A stretch of DNA of 64,000 nucleotides from Oscillibacter valericigenes Sjm18-20 (lineage in GTDB: Bacteria; Bacillota; Clostridia; Oscillospirales; Oscillospiraceae). The first letter of the stretch is position 1, and each line of letters opens with the position of its first letter. A program made the position numbers and the translations under genes. The stretch covers positions 930,001 through 994,000 of the forward strand of contig AP012044.1 in NCBI GenBank assembly GCA_000283575.1, given 5' to 3'. This document shows, piece after piece, positions 43,317 to 52,203 of the stretch. The notes under the pieces are model-generated. The model saw only the letters and a list, made by a program, of their open reading frames with translations, ran no database searches and was not told where the DNA came from.

Positions 43317-43345
43317 AAGATAGCACAGCGGCGGGAAAAGCGCAA
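43317..43345 (-). promoter_or_regulatory. Promoter giving a leaderless metallopeptidase mRNA
   Basis: On the minus strand TTGCGC and TATCTT are separated by 17 bp. Counting 7 bases from the -10 puts the transcription start on the A of the ATG. Confidence 0.5.
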
Positions 43346-43714
43346 GATGTACCTCGGCCCGGACTGCGGCACAGGAGGGAGAGCCCCGGAAGAAAGTCCG
43401 GGATAAATCAGGAAAACAGGGGATGGTATTATAGTTGGAAAACTGTGCGTTTAATCGCCGGACCAATGGAGGGGACCACTGGCGCCGTGAGGCTGGCGCA
43501 GTTGATCTGCGTATTAGAGCGCGCCTCCGGATATGCCATGAAAAAATCTCCCAAAACAGTTCTGTTGACCGAAACATACGCCGGAAGGACAGCTTTTATG
43601 AAAAAAACCAGCGAAATCCATATTGTCAGAACCGGTTAGAGCGGGTATACTGAGAATTAATAAAAAACTGGAAAAACCGGGCGGGGAAGTCCGCCGCACG
43701 AAAGGATGGCACCT
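43346..43714. other. Gene-free stretch before the aminotransferase
   Basis: These 369 bases contain the aminotransferase promoter. A 64-codon frame from a GTG at 43445 lacks a ribosome-binding site and is not called as a gene. Confidence 0.4.
43623..43651 (+). promoter_or_regulatory. Promoter of the aminotransferase-radical SAM operon
   Basis: TTGTCA and TATACT are separated by 17 bp, 63 bases before the start codon. Confidence 0.7.
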
Positions 43715-44992
43715 ATGACCGCGTATGCTGAAATGAGCAGGCAGGAGCTGCTGAAGGAGCAGGAGCTCATTTGCCAGAGGTTCGAGAAGCTCCGGGACCA
43801 AAAGCTGAACCTGAATATGGCCCGGGGCAAGCCAGGAAAAGCCCAGCTGGATATGGTCAGCGAGGGACTGTTCAATATTTTCAAGACCCCCAGGGACTAT
43901 ATATCCGACGGGATCGACTGCCGGAATTACGGCGAGATGGCTGGCCTGCCCGCCGCCCGCCGCCTGTTTGCGGAGCTTCTGGGTTGCAGGATGGAGCAGG
44001 TGTTTGCCGCGGGCAACTCCAGCCTACAGCTGATGTACGATACGATCTCCAAGGCCTATACCAACGGCCTTTTGCACAGTGAGCGCCCCTGGTGCAAAGA
44101 AGAGCACGTCAAATGGCTCTGCCCCGTCCCCGGCTATGACCGGCACTTCAAGATTACGGAGTCGTTCGGCTTCGAACTTGTTACCGTTCCCATGACGGAA
44201 AATGGCCCGGATATGGACGCGGTGGAAGCCGCCGTCCGGGACCCCCAGGTGAAGGGCATGTGGAACGTGCCGAAATACTCCAACCCGGACGGGATTGTTT
44301 ACTCGGAGGAAACCGTGCGGCGCATTGCCGCGCTGAAGCCCGCCGCGCCGGATTTCCTGCTGATGTGGGACAACGCATACTGTGTACACGAGTTCGAGGG
44401 GGAGTTTGTTCCCTTCCCGGATATCCTTTCCGAATGCGCCAAAGCGGGAAATCCGGATATGGCGTTTGAGTTTGCATCCACCTCGAAAATCACCCTGCCC
44501 GGCGCGGGGGTGGCTTGTTTCGCCTGCTCCCAGGCAAATATGGACCATATGAAAAAGCTGATGAGCGTACAGGTCATCAGCTTCGACAAGATGAATCAGC
44601 AGCGCCATGTGCTGTTTTTGAAGGACAAGGCCCACACGCTGGCGCTGATGCGTCGGCATGCCGAAATTCTCGGACCCAAATTCCGCTGTGTCACGGACGC
44701 GCTGGAAAAGGAGATCACCCCGCTGGGCATCGCCTCCTGGCAGCGGCCAAAGGGTGGCTACTTTGTTTCCCTCAACGCTATGCCCGGCACGGCCAGGCGG
44801 ACGCTGGACCTCTGCAAAGCCGTGGGCGTCACCATGACGGCTGCCGGAGCCACCTTTCCCTATGGCAAAGACCCCCAGGACAGCAATATCCGCATCGCGC
44901 CGTCCCTGCCCCCCAGGGAGGAACTGGAGATTGCCGTGGAGGTGCTGTGTACCTGCCTGAGGCTGTCCGCGCTGGAGAAGATTTTGAAATGA
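43715..44992 (+). CDS. PLP-dependent aminotransferase, aspartate aminotransferase subgroup Ic-like
   Basis: The start at MTAYAEMSRQ follows AAAGGATGG by about 7 bases; an ATG three codons earlier overlaps that site. The 425-residue protein has fold-type I blocks: NLNMARGKPGKAQLDMV, CRNYGEMAGLPAARRLFAEL, AAGNSSLQLMYDTI, MWDNAYCVHEF and the lysine that binds PLP in EFASTSKITLPGAG. The pattern fits a PF12897-type group described as aspartate aminotransferase. It overlaps the radical SAM gene by 4 bases (ATGA). Confidence 0.88.
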   Translation: MTAYAEMSRQELLKEQELICQRFEKLRDQKLNLNMARGKPGKAQLDMVSEGLFNIFKTPRDYISDGIDCRNYGEMAGLPAARRLFAELLGCRMEQVFAAGNSSLQLMYDTISKAYTNGLLHSERPWCKEEHVKWLCPVPGYDRHFKITESFGFELVTVPMTENGPDMDAVEAAVRDPQVKGMWNVPKYSNPDGIVYSEETVRRIAALKPAAPDFLLMWDNAYCVHEFEGEFVPFPDILSECAKAGNPDMAFEFASTSKITLPGAGVACFACSQANMDHMKKLMSVQVISFDKMNQQRHVLFLKDKAHTLALMRRHAEILGPKFRCVTDALEKEITPLGIASWQRPKGGYFVSLNAMPGTARRTLDLCKAVGVTMTAAGATFPYGKDPQDSNIRIAPSLPPREELEIAVEVLCTCLRLSALEKILK

Positions 44993-45858
44993 GATATGTT
45001 GGAAGCGTATATCGTCCCCCGTCCGAAGCCCGGAGCCTCATCGTCCAGGTGACCTACGGGTGCAGCCATAACACCTGTGCCTTTTGCAGCATGTACAAGG
45101 AGAAGCGGTTTGCCGTCCGCCCGCTGGAGGAGGTTTTGGCGGATTTCCGTGAGGCCCGGCGGCTCTACCCGCGGGTGGAGAAGATTTTTTTGGCCGACGG
45201 GGACGCTCTGGTCCGAAAAGCCGGGGAGCTGGAAACGATTCTGGATACTGTCCGGGAACTCTTCCCGGAGTGTGGCCGGGTGACGTGCTACGCCTCGCCG
45301 GACAGCGTCAAACTCCGCACGGACGGGGAATTGCAGACGCTGCGGGCCAAGGGCCTGACCATGGTTTATATGGGCCTTGAATCCGGGTGCGACGCGGTGC
45401 TTGAGAAGATGCAAAAGGGCCACGATGTGGCCTTCATCGTGGAGATGGGCAAAAAAATCCGCCGAAACGGCATTGCCCTCTCCGTCACCGCCATCACGGG
45501 CCTTGGCGGCCCCGCGCTTTTGGAGGAACACGCGGTGGAGACGGCGGCGGCGTTCAGCGCCATGGATCCGGAGTTTATCGGGATGCTGACGCTGATGGTG
45601 GAGCCGGGAACGCCGCTTTTCGACTGGGTGCGGGACGGTTCATTCAAGCTTCTGACCCCGGCGGAGGACCTGCGGGAGACCCGGCTGCTGGTGGAGCATC
45701 TGGACAGCCCCGGCAGCGTGTTCCGCATGAACCATGCCAGCAACTATCTGGCGCTGCGGGGAACGCTGAATGGAGACCGGGACGCCATGCTGGCGGCCAT
45801 TGACCGGGCGGCGGCGGACCTGTCTCTTCTGCGGCCGGAGGAATGGCGGGGCCTATAA
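44989..45858 (+). CDS. Radical SAM protein
   Basis: The start overlaps the aminotransferase stop and gives 289 residues. The iron-sulfur cysteines lie in VTYGCSHNTCAFCSMYKEKR, with an unusual Cx4Cx2C spacing seen in this clostridial radical SAM group. Other parts of the barrel are KIFLADGDAL, TCYASPDSVKL, MVYMGLESGCDAVLEKMQKG and MLTLMVEPGTPLFDW. The reaction is not known. It is translationally coupled to the aminotransferase, so an amino-acid modification is possible. Confidence 0.86.
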   Translation: MRYVGSVYRPPSEARSLIVQVTYGCSHNTCAFCSMYKEKRFAVRPLEEVLADFREARRLYPRVEKIFLADGDALVRKAGELETILDTVRELFPECGRVTCYASPDSVKLRTDGELQTLRAKGLTMVYMGLESGCDAVLEKMQKGHDVAFIVEMGKKIRRNGIALSVTAITGLGGPALLEEHAVETAAAFSAMDPEFIGMLTLMVEPGTPLFDWVRDGSFKLLTPAEDLRETRLLVEHLDSPGSVFRMNHASNYLALRGTLNGDRDAMLAAIDRAAADLSLLRPEEWRGL

Positions 45859-45897
45859 AAGATATGTGATTTAAACGCAAATTCAGCGAAATTTCCC

Positions 45898-45926
45898 TTG
45901 ACAGCCGCCGGCAAATCGGATATGAT
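45898..45926 (+). promoter_or_regulatory. Promoter of the metal ATPase gene
   Basis: A perfect TTGACA and TATGAT are separated by 17 bp, starting just upstream of the riboswitch. Confidence 0.8.
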
Positions 45927-45937
45927 ACGAACGAATC

Positions 45938-46070
45938 ATGAGGGAGTAGCCGGCACCGAAAGGTGCATCCGCAGGCGTCAGGTCGGGCAGAGTTTCTGCC
46001 CCGCTTCGGATCGAAATGGCGAGACTTTTGAGCAAACGCTTTGGCGTTGGCGCAAAGGTCTCGTTTTTTT
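45938..46070 (+). promoter_or_regulatory. yybP-ykoY (manganese) riboswitch with terminator
   Basis: The leader starts with GAGGGAGTAGCCGGC, the signature GGGAGUAG of yybP-ykoY RNAs, and its aptamer closes with GGATCGAAATGGCGAGAC. GAGACTTTTG (46021-46030) pairs with CAAAGGTCTC (46053-46062), forming a terminator with seven Ts that shares the aptamer's 3' strand. Binding of Mn2+ should free the transcript from termination, as known for this class, matching the metal ATPase downstream. Confidence 0.88.
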
Positions 46071-46100
46071 GCGTCCGGCGACAGAAATATGGGGGATACT

Positions 46101-48680
46101 ATGGATATGAAAAAAGAAATTTGGAAAAAAACAAGGGTGGAGCTGTTCCGTGACCTGGGCTGCGACGCGCAGGGTCTGACGGGTGCGGAGGCTGAGAAAC
46201 GGCTGGCGCAGAACGGCCCCAATGAACTGCGGGCGGAAAGGCAGAAATCCACATTCCGTATTTTTCTGGAGCAGTTTGTTGATTTCCTGGTGATCCTGCT
46301 GATCGCGGCGGCGGCAGCGTCCATCGCACTGGGAGACGCAGAGAGCGCCGTCGTGATTCTCGCGGTGATCACCATGAACGCAGTACTGGGTACGGTTCAG
46401 ACTGTGAAGGCTATGGCGTCTCTGGAGAGCTTGAAGCGGATGTCCGCCCCCACGGCAAAGGTCCTGCGGGACGACGCCGTCAGGGAAATTCCCGGGCGGG
46501 AGGTTACCGTGGGCGACGTGGTGTGTCTGGATGCAGGGGACGCGGTGTGTGCCGACGGGCGGCTGCTGGACTGTGCGGCGCTGAAAGCGGACGAAAGCGC
46601 CCTCACCGGCGAGAGCCTGCCGGTGGAGAAAAATCCAAAAGAGATCGAAGACAACGTACCGTTGGGGGACCGGAAGAACATGGTCTATTCCGGCAGCTTC
46701 ATCACCTATGGCCGGGGGACGTTTCTGGTCACCGGCGTGGGCATGGACACGGAGATGGGCCGCGTCGCGGCTCTTCTGAAAGCCGCTGGAGAGAAGAAGA
46801 CGCCCTTGCAGGTGAGTCTGGATCAGTTTGGGAAAAAGTTGTCCGTCGGGATTCTGATTCTCTGCGGGATTCTGTTTGCCGCGGGCGTATTCTACCGGCA
46901 CGAGCCGGTGATGAACGCATTTCTGTTTGCTGTGGCGCTGGCGGTGGCGGCTATTCCGGAGGCGCTGAGTTCCATTGTTACCATTGTCCTTTCCTTTGGA
47001 ACCCGGAAAATGGCAAAGGAAAATGCCATCATCCGTAAATTGCAGGCGGTGGAGGGCCTGGGGAGCGTGTCTGTCATTTGCTCTGATAAGACCGGCACTC
47101 TGACCCAGAACAAAATGACCGTCCAGAAGCTCTATACCGCCGGGAGAATCATCCCGGTGGAGGAGGCCGACTTCGGCGACCCCGTGCAGGAGCCGCTTCT
47201 GCGGGCGGCTCTGCTTTGCAGCGACGCCACGGTCAACGAAAGCGGCGAGGTGGGCGACCCCACGGAGACCGCACTGGTGCGTCTGGGGGAGCGGTTCAGT
47301 TTTGACGAGGAGGAAACCCGCAGACGCTATCCCCGGCTGACGGAGATTCCCTTTGACTCCGACCGGAAGCTGATGTCCACGGTTCATCGGCTCTCCGGTG
47401 GACTGATGATGATGACCAAGGGCGCGGTGGACGTGCTGCTGGAGCGCACGGTGCTCTCTCAAAAGGAGCGGGAGGAGATCGAGGCGGTCAACGAGCGGTT
47501 TTCCCGGGAGGGACTGCGGGTGTTGGCCTTTGCCTGCCGGAAGGTGGACTCTCCGGCGGTCAATCTCTGCGACGAGTGCGGACTGGATTTCCTGGGCCTG
47601 ATTGCCATGATGGACCCGCCCCGAACGGAATCCGCTGGGGCTGTGGCGGAGTGTATTTCCGCCGGCATCCGCCCGGTGATGATTACCGGCGACCATCGGG
47701 TTACCGCTGCCGCTATCGCAAAAAAGATCGGTATTCTCACCGAGGGGACCGAAGCCGTGGACGGTGCGGTCATCGACTCCATGAGCGACGGGGAGCTGCG
47801 GGAGTTTGTCCCCGGAGTCAGCGTCTATGCCCGGGTGTCCCCGGAGCATAAGATCCGCATTGTCCGGGCCTGGCAAGAGCGGGGCAATCTGGTGGCCATG
47901 ACCGGAGACGGCGTCAACGACGCCCCAGCGCTGAAGCAGGCGGACATCGGCGTGGCTATGGGCGTCACCGGAACGGAGGTGGCCAAGGACGCCGCCGGTA
48001 TGGTGCTGACGGACGACAACTTTGCAACCATTATCCGGGCCGTGGAAAATGGCCGCGGGGTATATGCCAACATCAAGCGGGCCATCCAGTTCCTGCTCTC
48101 CGGAAATATGGCGGGGATTCTCACGGTGCTGTACGCTTCCCTTGCGGGACTGCCGGTGCCGTTTGCCGCGGTGCATCTGCTGTTTATCAATTTGCTGACG
48201 GACAGTCTGCCCGCCATCGCCTTGGGACTGGAGCCGCAGAGCGAGGATTTGATGCGCCAGCAGCCCCGGCCCCGGAGCGAGGGAATTCTGACGAGGAAAT
48301 TTCTTACCGACGTGGGTGTGGAGGGCCTGGTGATCGCCGTGGCTACCGTGGCCGCGTTCTACGTCGGTCTGCGCGCCGGCGGCGCGTCCGCAGGCAGAAC
48401 CATGGCCTTTGCCACCTTGTGCCTAAGCCGTCTCTTCCATGGGTTTAACTGCAAGTCCGCGGGGCCCGTGCTGTTCACAAAGAGATTCTTTAACAACCGG
48501 TATTTGCTGGGGGCGTTTGCCGTGGGCGCGGTGCTGCTGGGAAGCGTGCTGGTGATTCCGGCACTGGAACCACTGTTTAGCGTGGCGGCGCTGTCTTGGG
48601 CAAATCTGGGGGCCATTGTGGGATTTGCCTTTGGCAGCATGGCGGTCATACAGGTATTAAAAGTGCTTCGCAAAAAATGA
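46101..48680 (+). CDS. Cation-transporting P-type ATPase, probably Mn2+ exporter
   Basis: The 859-residue P2-type ATPase has the actuator loop ADESALTGESLPVEKN, the membrane motif AAIPEALSSIVTIVLSFG (PEAL in place of the PEGL of calcium pumps), the phosphorylation site ICSDKTGTLTQNKMTV, and the hinge TGDGVNDAPALKQADIG. A manganese-type riboswitch precedes it, and yybP-ykoY elements control a related manganese-exporting P-type ATPase in Lactococcus, so Mn2+ export is the best inference, though Ca2+ is possible. Starts at 46089 or 46107 are also possible. Confidence 0.9.
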   Translation: MDMKKEIWKKTRVELFRDLGCDAQGLTGAEAEKRLAQNGPNELRAERQKSTFRIFLEQFVDFLVILLIAAAAASIALGDAESAVVILAVITMNAVLGTVQTVKAMASLESLKRMSAPTAKVLRDDAVREIPGREVTVGDVVCLDAGDAVCADGRLLDCAALKADESALTGESLPVEKNPKEIEDNVPLGDRKNMVYSGSFITYGRGTFLVTGVGMDTEMGRVAALLKAAGEKKTPLQVSLDQFGKKLSVGILILCGILFAAGVFYRHEPVMNAFLFAVALAVAAIPEALSSIVTIVLSFGTRKMAKENAIIRKLQAVEGLGSVSVICSDKTGTLTQNKMTVQKLYTAGRIIPVEEADFGDPVQEPLLRAALLCSDATVNESGEVGDPTETALVRLGERFSFDEEETRRRYPRLTEIPFDSDRKLMSTVHRLSGGLMMMTKGAVDVLLERTVLSQKEREEIEAVNERFSREGLRVLAFACRKVDSPAVNLCDECGLDFLGLIAMMDPPRTESAGAVAECISAGIRPVMITGDHRVTAAAIAKKIGILTEGTEAVDGAVIDSMSDGELREFVPGVSVYARVSPEHKIRIVRAWQERGNLVAMTGDGVNDAPALKQADIGVAMGVTGTEVAKDAAGMVLTDDNFATIIRAVENGRGVYANIKRAIQFLLSGNMAGILTVLYASLAGLPVPFAAVHLLFINLLTDSLPAIALGLEPQSEDLMRQQPRPRSEGILTRKFLTDVGVEGLVIAVATVAAFYVGLRAGGASAGRTMAFATLCLSRLFHGFNCKSAGPVLFTKRFFNNRYLLGAFAVGAVLLGSVLVIPALEPLFSVAALSWANLGAIVGFAFGSMAVIQVLKVLRKK

Positions 48681-48706
48681 GATCAAATAGTCTGCAGAAT
48701 TTTCAG

Positions 48707-48747
48707 AAAAAAGGCCCGCCGTCGCAACGCGACGGCGGGCCTTTTTT
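48707..48747. terminator. Bidirectional terminator between the metal ATPase and nrdD
   Basis: AAAAAAGGCCCGCCGTCGC and its complement flank the loop AAC, with six Ts on the right and A/T runs on the left. It lies 7 bases before the convergent nrdD stop. Confidence 0.92.
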
Positions 48748-48753
48748 AAATAT

Positions 48754-51174
48754 TCAAAGCGTAGTGGCAAATTTACAGATGCTGGGGGCGCTGGCGACGA
48801 TTTCCAATTGACTGCCCCGGCGGACCAGCAGGGTGGGAGCCTGCATAATGTGATACTTACGCACCAGATCCAGATGCTCGCTGACGTCCATGAGCGTATA
48901 GACCAGACCCGCTCGTTCAAGCCCCTCTCTGGCGGTTTTGCAGTTGGGGCAGGTTTTGGTGGTGAACAGGAACAACTCATCCACAGCGTCCCGTATGGCC
49001 TGCGCTGTGGAGTCCGGCGCCAAAGGCGGCAGGGGGGAGGACTTGACCGAGGGAAGAGCCTCGTTTCGCTCCCGGAAGTCGGACCGCTGTCCCGCTGCTT
49101 GGGCCGTACATGGGTCATAGAGCTTGCGGTCCTTATATTCCTGGGTTTTGCCGTCATTCCAGTTTTGGACAGGGCGATAATAGCCGGTGATGCGGCTGTA
49201 TACCTCCGCGCTCTTTCCACACTTGGGGCAGGTGAAATGCTCCCCGGCAATATAACCGTGCTCCGCACAGATGGAGTAGGTGGGAGAGAGGGTGTAATAG
49301 GGCAGCTTAAAGTTCTCCGCTATTTTCCGTACCAGTGATGCCGCCGACTGCCAGTCCGGCAGCTTTTCGCCTAAAAAGGCGTGGAACACGGTGCCGGAGG
49401 TGTAGAGAGTCTGTAAATCGTCCTGAACGGACAGCGCGTCGAAGAGGTCGGAGGTATAGCCCACCGGCAGATGGGAGGAATTGGTATAATAGGGCGTGTC
49501 GCCGGGCTTTGCGGCGGTGATGATACTGTCGTACCGCTCCACATCGTGCTTGGCCAGACGATAAGTGGTGGATTCGGCGGGGGTGGCCTCCAGATTGTAT
49601 AGGTCGCCGTATTGTTCCTGATAGTCGCTCAGCCGCTCCCGCATGTGATTGAGTACATCTTTGGCGAATTCCTGTGTATCAGGGTGGGTCAGGTCCTTGC
49701 GCAGCCAGTCGGCGTTCAGCCCCACCTCGTTCATACCGATCAGGCCGATGGTGGAGAAGTGGTTGTCAAAGCTGCCGAGGTAGTGCCGGGTGTAGGGATA
49801 CAGCCCCGCCTCCAGCAGCTTTGTGATAACGGTGCGCTTGGTTTTAAGACTCCTGGCGGCAATGTCCATCATCCGGTCCAGCCGCTTGTAGAAGTCCGCC
49901 TCGTCCTTTGCAAGATAGGCGATACGGGGCAGATTGACGGTTACCACGCCTACCGAGCCAGTGGACTCGCCGGAGCCAAAGAAGCCGCCGGACTTTTTCC
50001 GCAGCTCTCTGAGATCCAGACGGAGGCGGCAGCACATGCTGCGCACGTCGGAGGGCTCCATGTCGGAGTTGATGTAGTTGGAGAAGTACGGCGTTCCGTA
50101 TTTCGCGGTCATTTCAAAGAGAAGCCTGTTGTTCTCCGTTTCGCTCCAGTCGAAATCCCGGGTGATGGAATAGGTGGGAATGGGGTACTGGAAACCCCGG
50201 CCGTTGGCGTCGCCCTCAATCATGATCTCAATGAAGGCCTTGTTCACCATGTCCATTTCCTTTTTGCAGTCCCCGTAGGTGAAGTCCATCTCTTTTCCGC
50301 CCACGATGGCCGGCAGACCCGCCAGGTCCCTCGGCACGGTCCAGTCCAGCGTGATGTTGGAAAACGGTGCCTGCGTGCCCCAACGGGACGGCGTGTTCAC
50401 GCCGTACACAAAGGACTGGATGCACTGCTTGACTTCTCTTTGGGAGAGGTTGTCCGCCCGCACAAAGGGGGCCAGATAGGTGTCGAAAGAGGAGAAAGCC
50501 TGAGCGCCCGCCCATTCGTTTTGCATAATGCCGAGAAAGTTCACCATCTGGTTGCAAAGGGTGGACAGATGGCTGGCGGGGGAGGAGGTGATCTTCCCGG
50601 GAATGCCGCCCAAACCCTCGGTAATGAGCTGCTTCAGACTCCATCCGGCGCAGTAACCAGTGAGCATGGAGAGGTCATGGATGTGGAGATCGCCGCTCTT
50701 GTGGGCCTCGGCGATCTCGGGATCATAGATCTCGCTGAGCCAGTAGTTGGCGGTGATTGCGCCGGAGTTGGAGAGGATCAGCCCGCCCACGGAGTAAGTG
50801 ACGGTGGAGTTTTCCTTAACCCGCCAGTCGTTGACGTGGAGGTAATTGTTTACAAGCTCTTTGTAATCCAGCGCGGTGGAGCCCAGGTTACGGATCTTTT
50901 CCCGCTGCTTGCGGTAGAGAATGTACGCCTTGGCCACGTCGCTGTAGCCGGCCTTGATGAGAACGTTTTCCACGCTGTCCTGGATCTGCTCTACAGAAAT
51001 CTCGCCGTTTTTGACCTTGTCCGGATAGTCGGCGGTGACCTTCAGCGCCAGCAGGTCGATGATGTCGGTGTTATAGGGCTTTTCCATAGCGTCGAACGCT
51101 TTGGTGATGGCCACGCTGATTTTGGACAGGTTGAAGTCTACGATTTTGCCGTCCCGTTTTAAAACTCGATACAT
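48754..51174 (-). CDS. nrdD: Anaerobic ribonucleoside-triphosphate reductase fused to a glutaredoxin-like domain
   Basis: The 806-residue class III reductase makes deoxynucleotides without oxygen. It has an ATP cone (about residues 2-95), the glycyl radical barrel, active-site cysteines (RSMCCRLRLDLRELRKK), a zinc-binding cysteine set (SICAEHGYIAGEHFTCPKCG) and the radical glycine in SRITGYY (about residue 664). A linker follows, then a C-terminal 73-residue glutaredoxin/NrdH-like domain with the redox pair TKTCPNCKTA (about 742 and 745) and MQAPTLLV. A fused reductant suggests thiol rather than formate supply. The activase gene nrdG is upstream. Confidence 0.93.
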   Translation of the reverse strand: MYRVLKRDGKIVDFNLSKISVAITKAFDAMEKPYNTDIIDLLALKVTADYPDKVKNGEISVEQIQDSVENVLIKAGYSDVAKAYILYRKQREKIRNLGSTALDYKELVNNYLHVNDWRVKENSTVTYSVGGLILSNSGAITANYWLSEIYDPEIAEAHKSGDLHIHDLSMLTGYCAGWSLKQLITEGLGGIPGKITSSPASHLSTLCNQMVNFLGIMQNEWAGAQAFSSFDTYLAPFVRADNLSQREVKQCIQSFVYGVNTPSRWGTQAPFSNITLDWTVPRDLAGLPAIVGGKEMDFTYGDCKKEMDMVNKAFIEIMIEGDANGRGFQYPIPTYSITRDFDWSETENNRLLFEMTAKYGTPYFSNYINSDMEPSDVRSMCCRLRLDLRELRKKSGGFFGSGESTGSVGVVTVNLPRIAYLAKDEADFYKRLDRMMDIAARSLKTKRTVITKLLEAGLYPYTRHYLGSFDNHFSTIGLIGMNEVGLNADWLRKDLTHPDTQEFAKDVLNHMRERLSDYQEQYGDLYNLEATPAESTTYRLAKHDVERYDSIITAAKPGDTPYYTNSSHLPVGYTSDLFDALSVQDDLQTLYTSGTVFHAFLGEKLPDWQSAASLVRKIAENFKLPYYTLSPTYSICAEHGYIAGEHFTCPKCGKSAEVYSRITGYYRPVQNWNDGKTQEYKDRKLYDPCTAQAAGQRSDFRERNEALPSVKSSPLPPLAPDSTAQAIRDAVDELFLFTTKTCPNCKTAREGLERAGLVYTLMDVSEHLDLVRKYHIMQAPTLLVRRGSQLEIVASAPSICKFATTL

Positions 51175-51308
51175 GCCGCTCCCACACTCTCCCTTGGTAT
51201 ACAGATTTGCCGCCCATACGCCGGGCGGGAAAGGACGCAGCCCCCGCCGCCGTTATACATACGGACATAAAGATAGAACGGAAAGATGCCGAGGCACCTT
51301 CCGCTCTT

Positions 51309-51337
51309 ATTCTAACGGGGTTACAAATAGATGTCAA
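51309..51337 (-). promoter_or_regulatory. Promoter of nrdD
   Basis: On the minus strand a perfect TTGACA and TAGAAT are separated by 17 bp, about 135 bases before the nrdD start. nrdD therefore need not rely on nrdG read-through. Confidence 0.8.
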
Positions 51338-51346
51338 TTAGAAGAA

Positions 51347-51362
51347 TCCCTATATCTTGTGG
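51347..51362. promoter_or_regulatory. NrdR-box-like sequence
   Basis: TCCCTATATCTTGTGG matches 12 of 16 positions of an NrdR box (ACACTATATATTGTGT). It lies 9 bases upstream of the nrdD -35. No second box at the usual spacing was found. Confidence 0.5.
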
Positions 51363-51423
51363 GAGATTTCATGAAAAACGCCAGTTGACTCCTAGATTTA
51401 GTAAAATCCAAAAACGGCTTATT

Positions 51424-51466
51424 GTCGAAAATTCCCGGATTATCAGGGAAAAACGGGATTTTCGAC
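51424..51466 (-). terminator. Hairpin after nrdG, possible terminator
   Basis: GTCGAAAATTCCCG and CGGGATTTTCGAC form a stem with one bulge, 38 bases past the nrdG stop. The T-rich stretch is in the stem rather than after it, so efficiency is uncertain. Confidence 0.4.
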
Positions 51467-51504
51467 GGCGTAAAAAGGGCGTTTCGGATAATTTTTCCAC
51501 CGGT

Positions 51505-52203
51505 TCAGTCCACGCCCCGCAGAGAAACGTTTGCAAAATAGGGACGGACAGTCTCGGCAAAGGCGTGCATTTCCCCCGGGGAAAAGCCGTGCAGCCCGCT
51601 CTGGATCAGACCGCCGGAGTCCACGAAGTTCTGGAGGCAGTAGCGGTTTGCGCCATTCAGCCAGTGGGCGATATACATAAGGTCCTCCTCGGTGTGGAGT
51701 TCCCGGACCAGTGTTGTTCGAAACTCGTAATCCACCCGCCCCTTCATCAAAATTGCCGCGCTCTCCCGCACGCCGGAGACGTCGAAGCCGGGAATACCCA
51801 CGGTGGTGGGGTAGTTGGACAGGCTGTTTTTGATATCCATGGCCACGTAGTCGATATTTCCCGCATCCAGCAGGGCGCAAAGCCGGCCTGGAAAGCAGCC
51901 GTTGGTATCCAGCTTCACCACATAGCCCATCGCCTTCGCCGCAGCGGCGAATTCCCCGACCTCCTCCTGAAGCAGGGGTTCGCCGCCGGAGAGTACCACG
52001 CCGTCCAGAAGTCCTTTGCGGGAGGCAAGAAAATCCAGGACCTCTTGCGTTTCATAATGCTCTCGCTCATCTGCCGGAGCGGTGACCAGCAGCGCGTTGT
52101 GGCAAAAAGGACAACGAAGATTACAGCCGCCGGTAAAGACCGTGGCGGCCATTTTGCGGGGGAAGTCCACAAGGGACAGCTTTTGCAGTCCACTGATGTT
52201 CAT
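51505..52203 (-). CDS. nrdG: Anaerobic ribonucleotide reductase-activating protein
   Basis: The start at MNISGLQKLSLVDFPRK, after GGGGAGG, gives 232 residues. It is a radical SAM enzyme with the cluster motif GGCNLRCPFCHN (cysteines at about 27, 31 and 34) and the SAM-binding VVLSGGEPLLQEE. It generates the glycyl radical on NrdD. It overlaps the upstream membrane-protein gene by 4 bases, and nrdD follows after 330 bases with its own promoter. Confidence 0.93.
   Translation of the reverse strand: MNISGLQKLSLVDFPRKMAATVFTGGCNLRCPFCHNALLVTAPADEREHYETQEVLDFLASRKGLLDGVVLSGGEPLLQEEVGEFAAAAKAMGYVVKLDTNGCFPGRLCALLDAGNIDYVAMDIKNSLSNYPTTVGIPGFDVSGVRESAAILMKGRVDYEFRTTLVRELHTEEDLMYIAHWLNGANRYCLQNFVDSGGLIQSGLHGFSPGEMHAFAETVRPYFANVSLRGVD

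Noticed and set aside
43435..43653. Small open frames of about 64-72 codons before the aminotransferase
   Set aside because: The starts lack a ribosome-binding site and the products match no family I know. The region also contains the promoter of the next operon.
45978..48176. Open frame of 732 codons on the minus strand across the P-type ATPase gene
   Set aside because: It is antisense to a clearly conserved ATPase, has no ribosome-binding site or family pattern, and is rich in histidine and arginine as expected for a GC-rich shadow frame.
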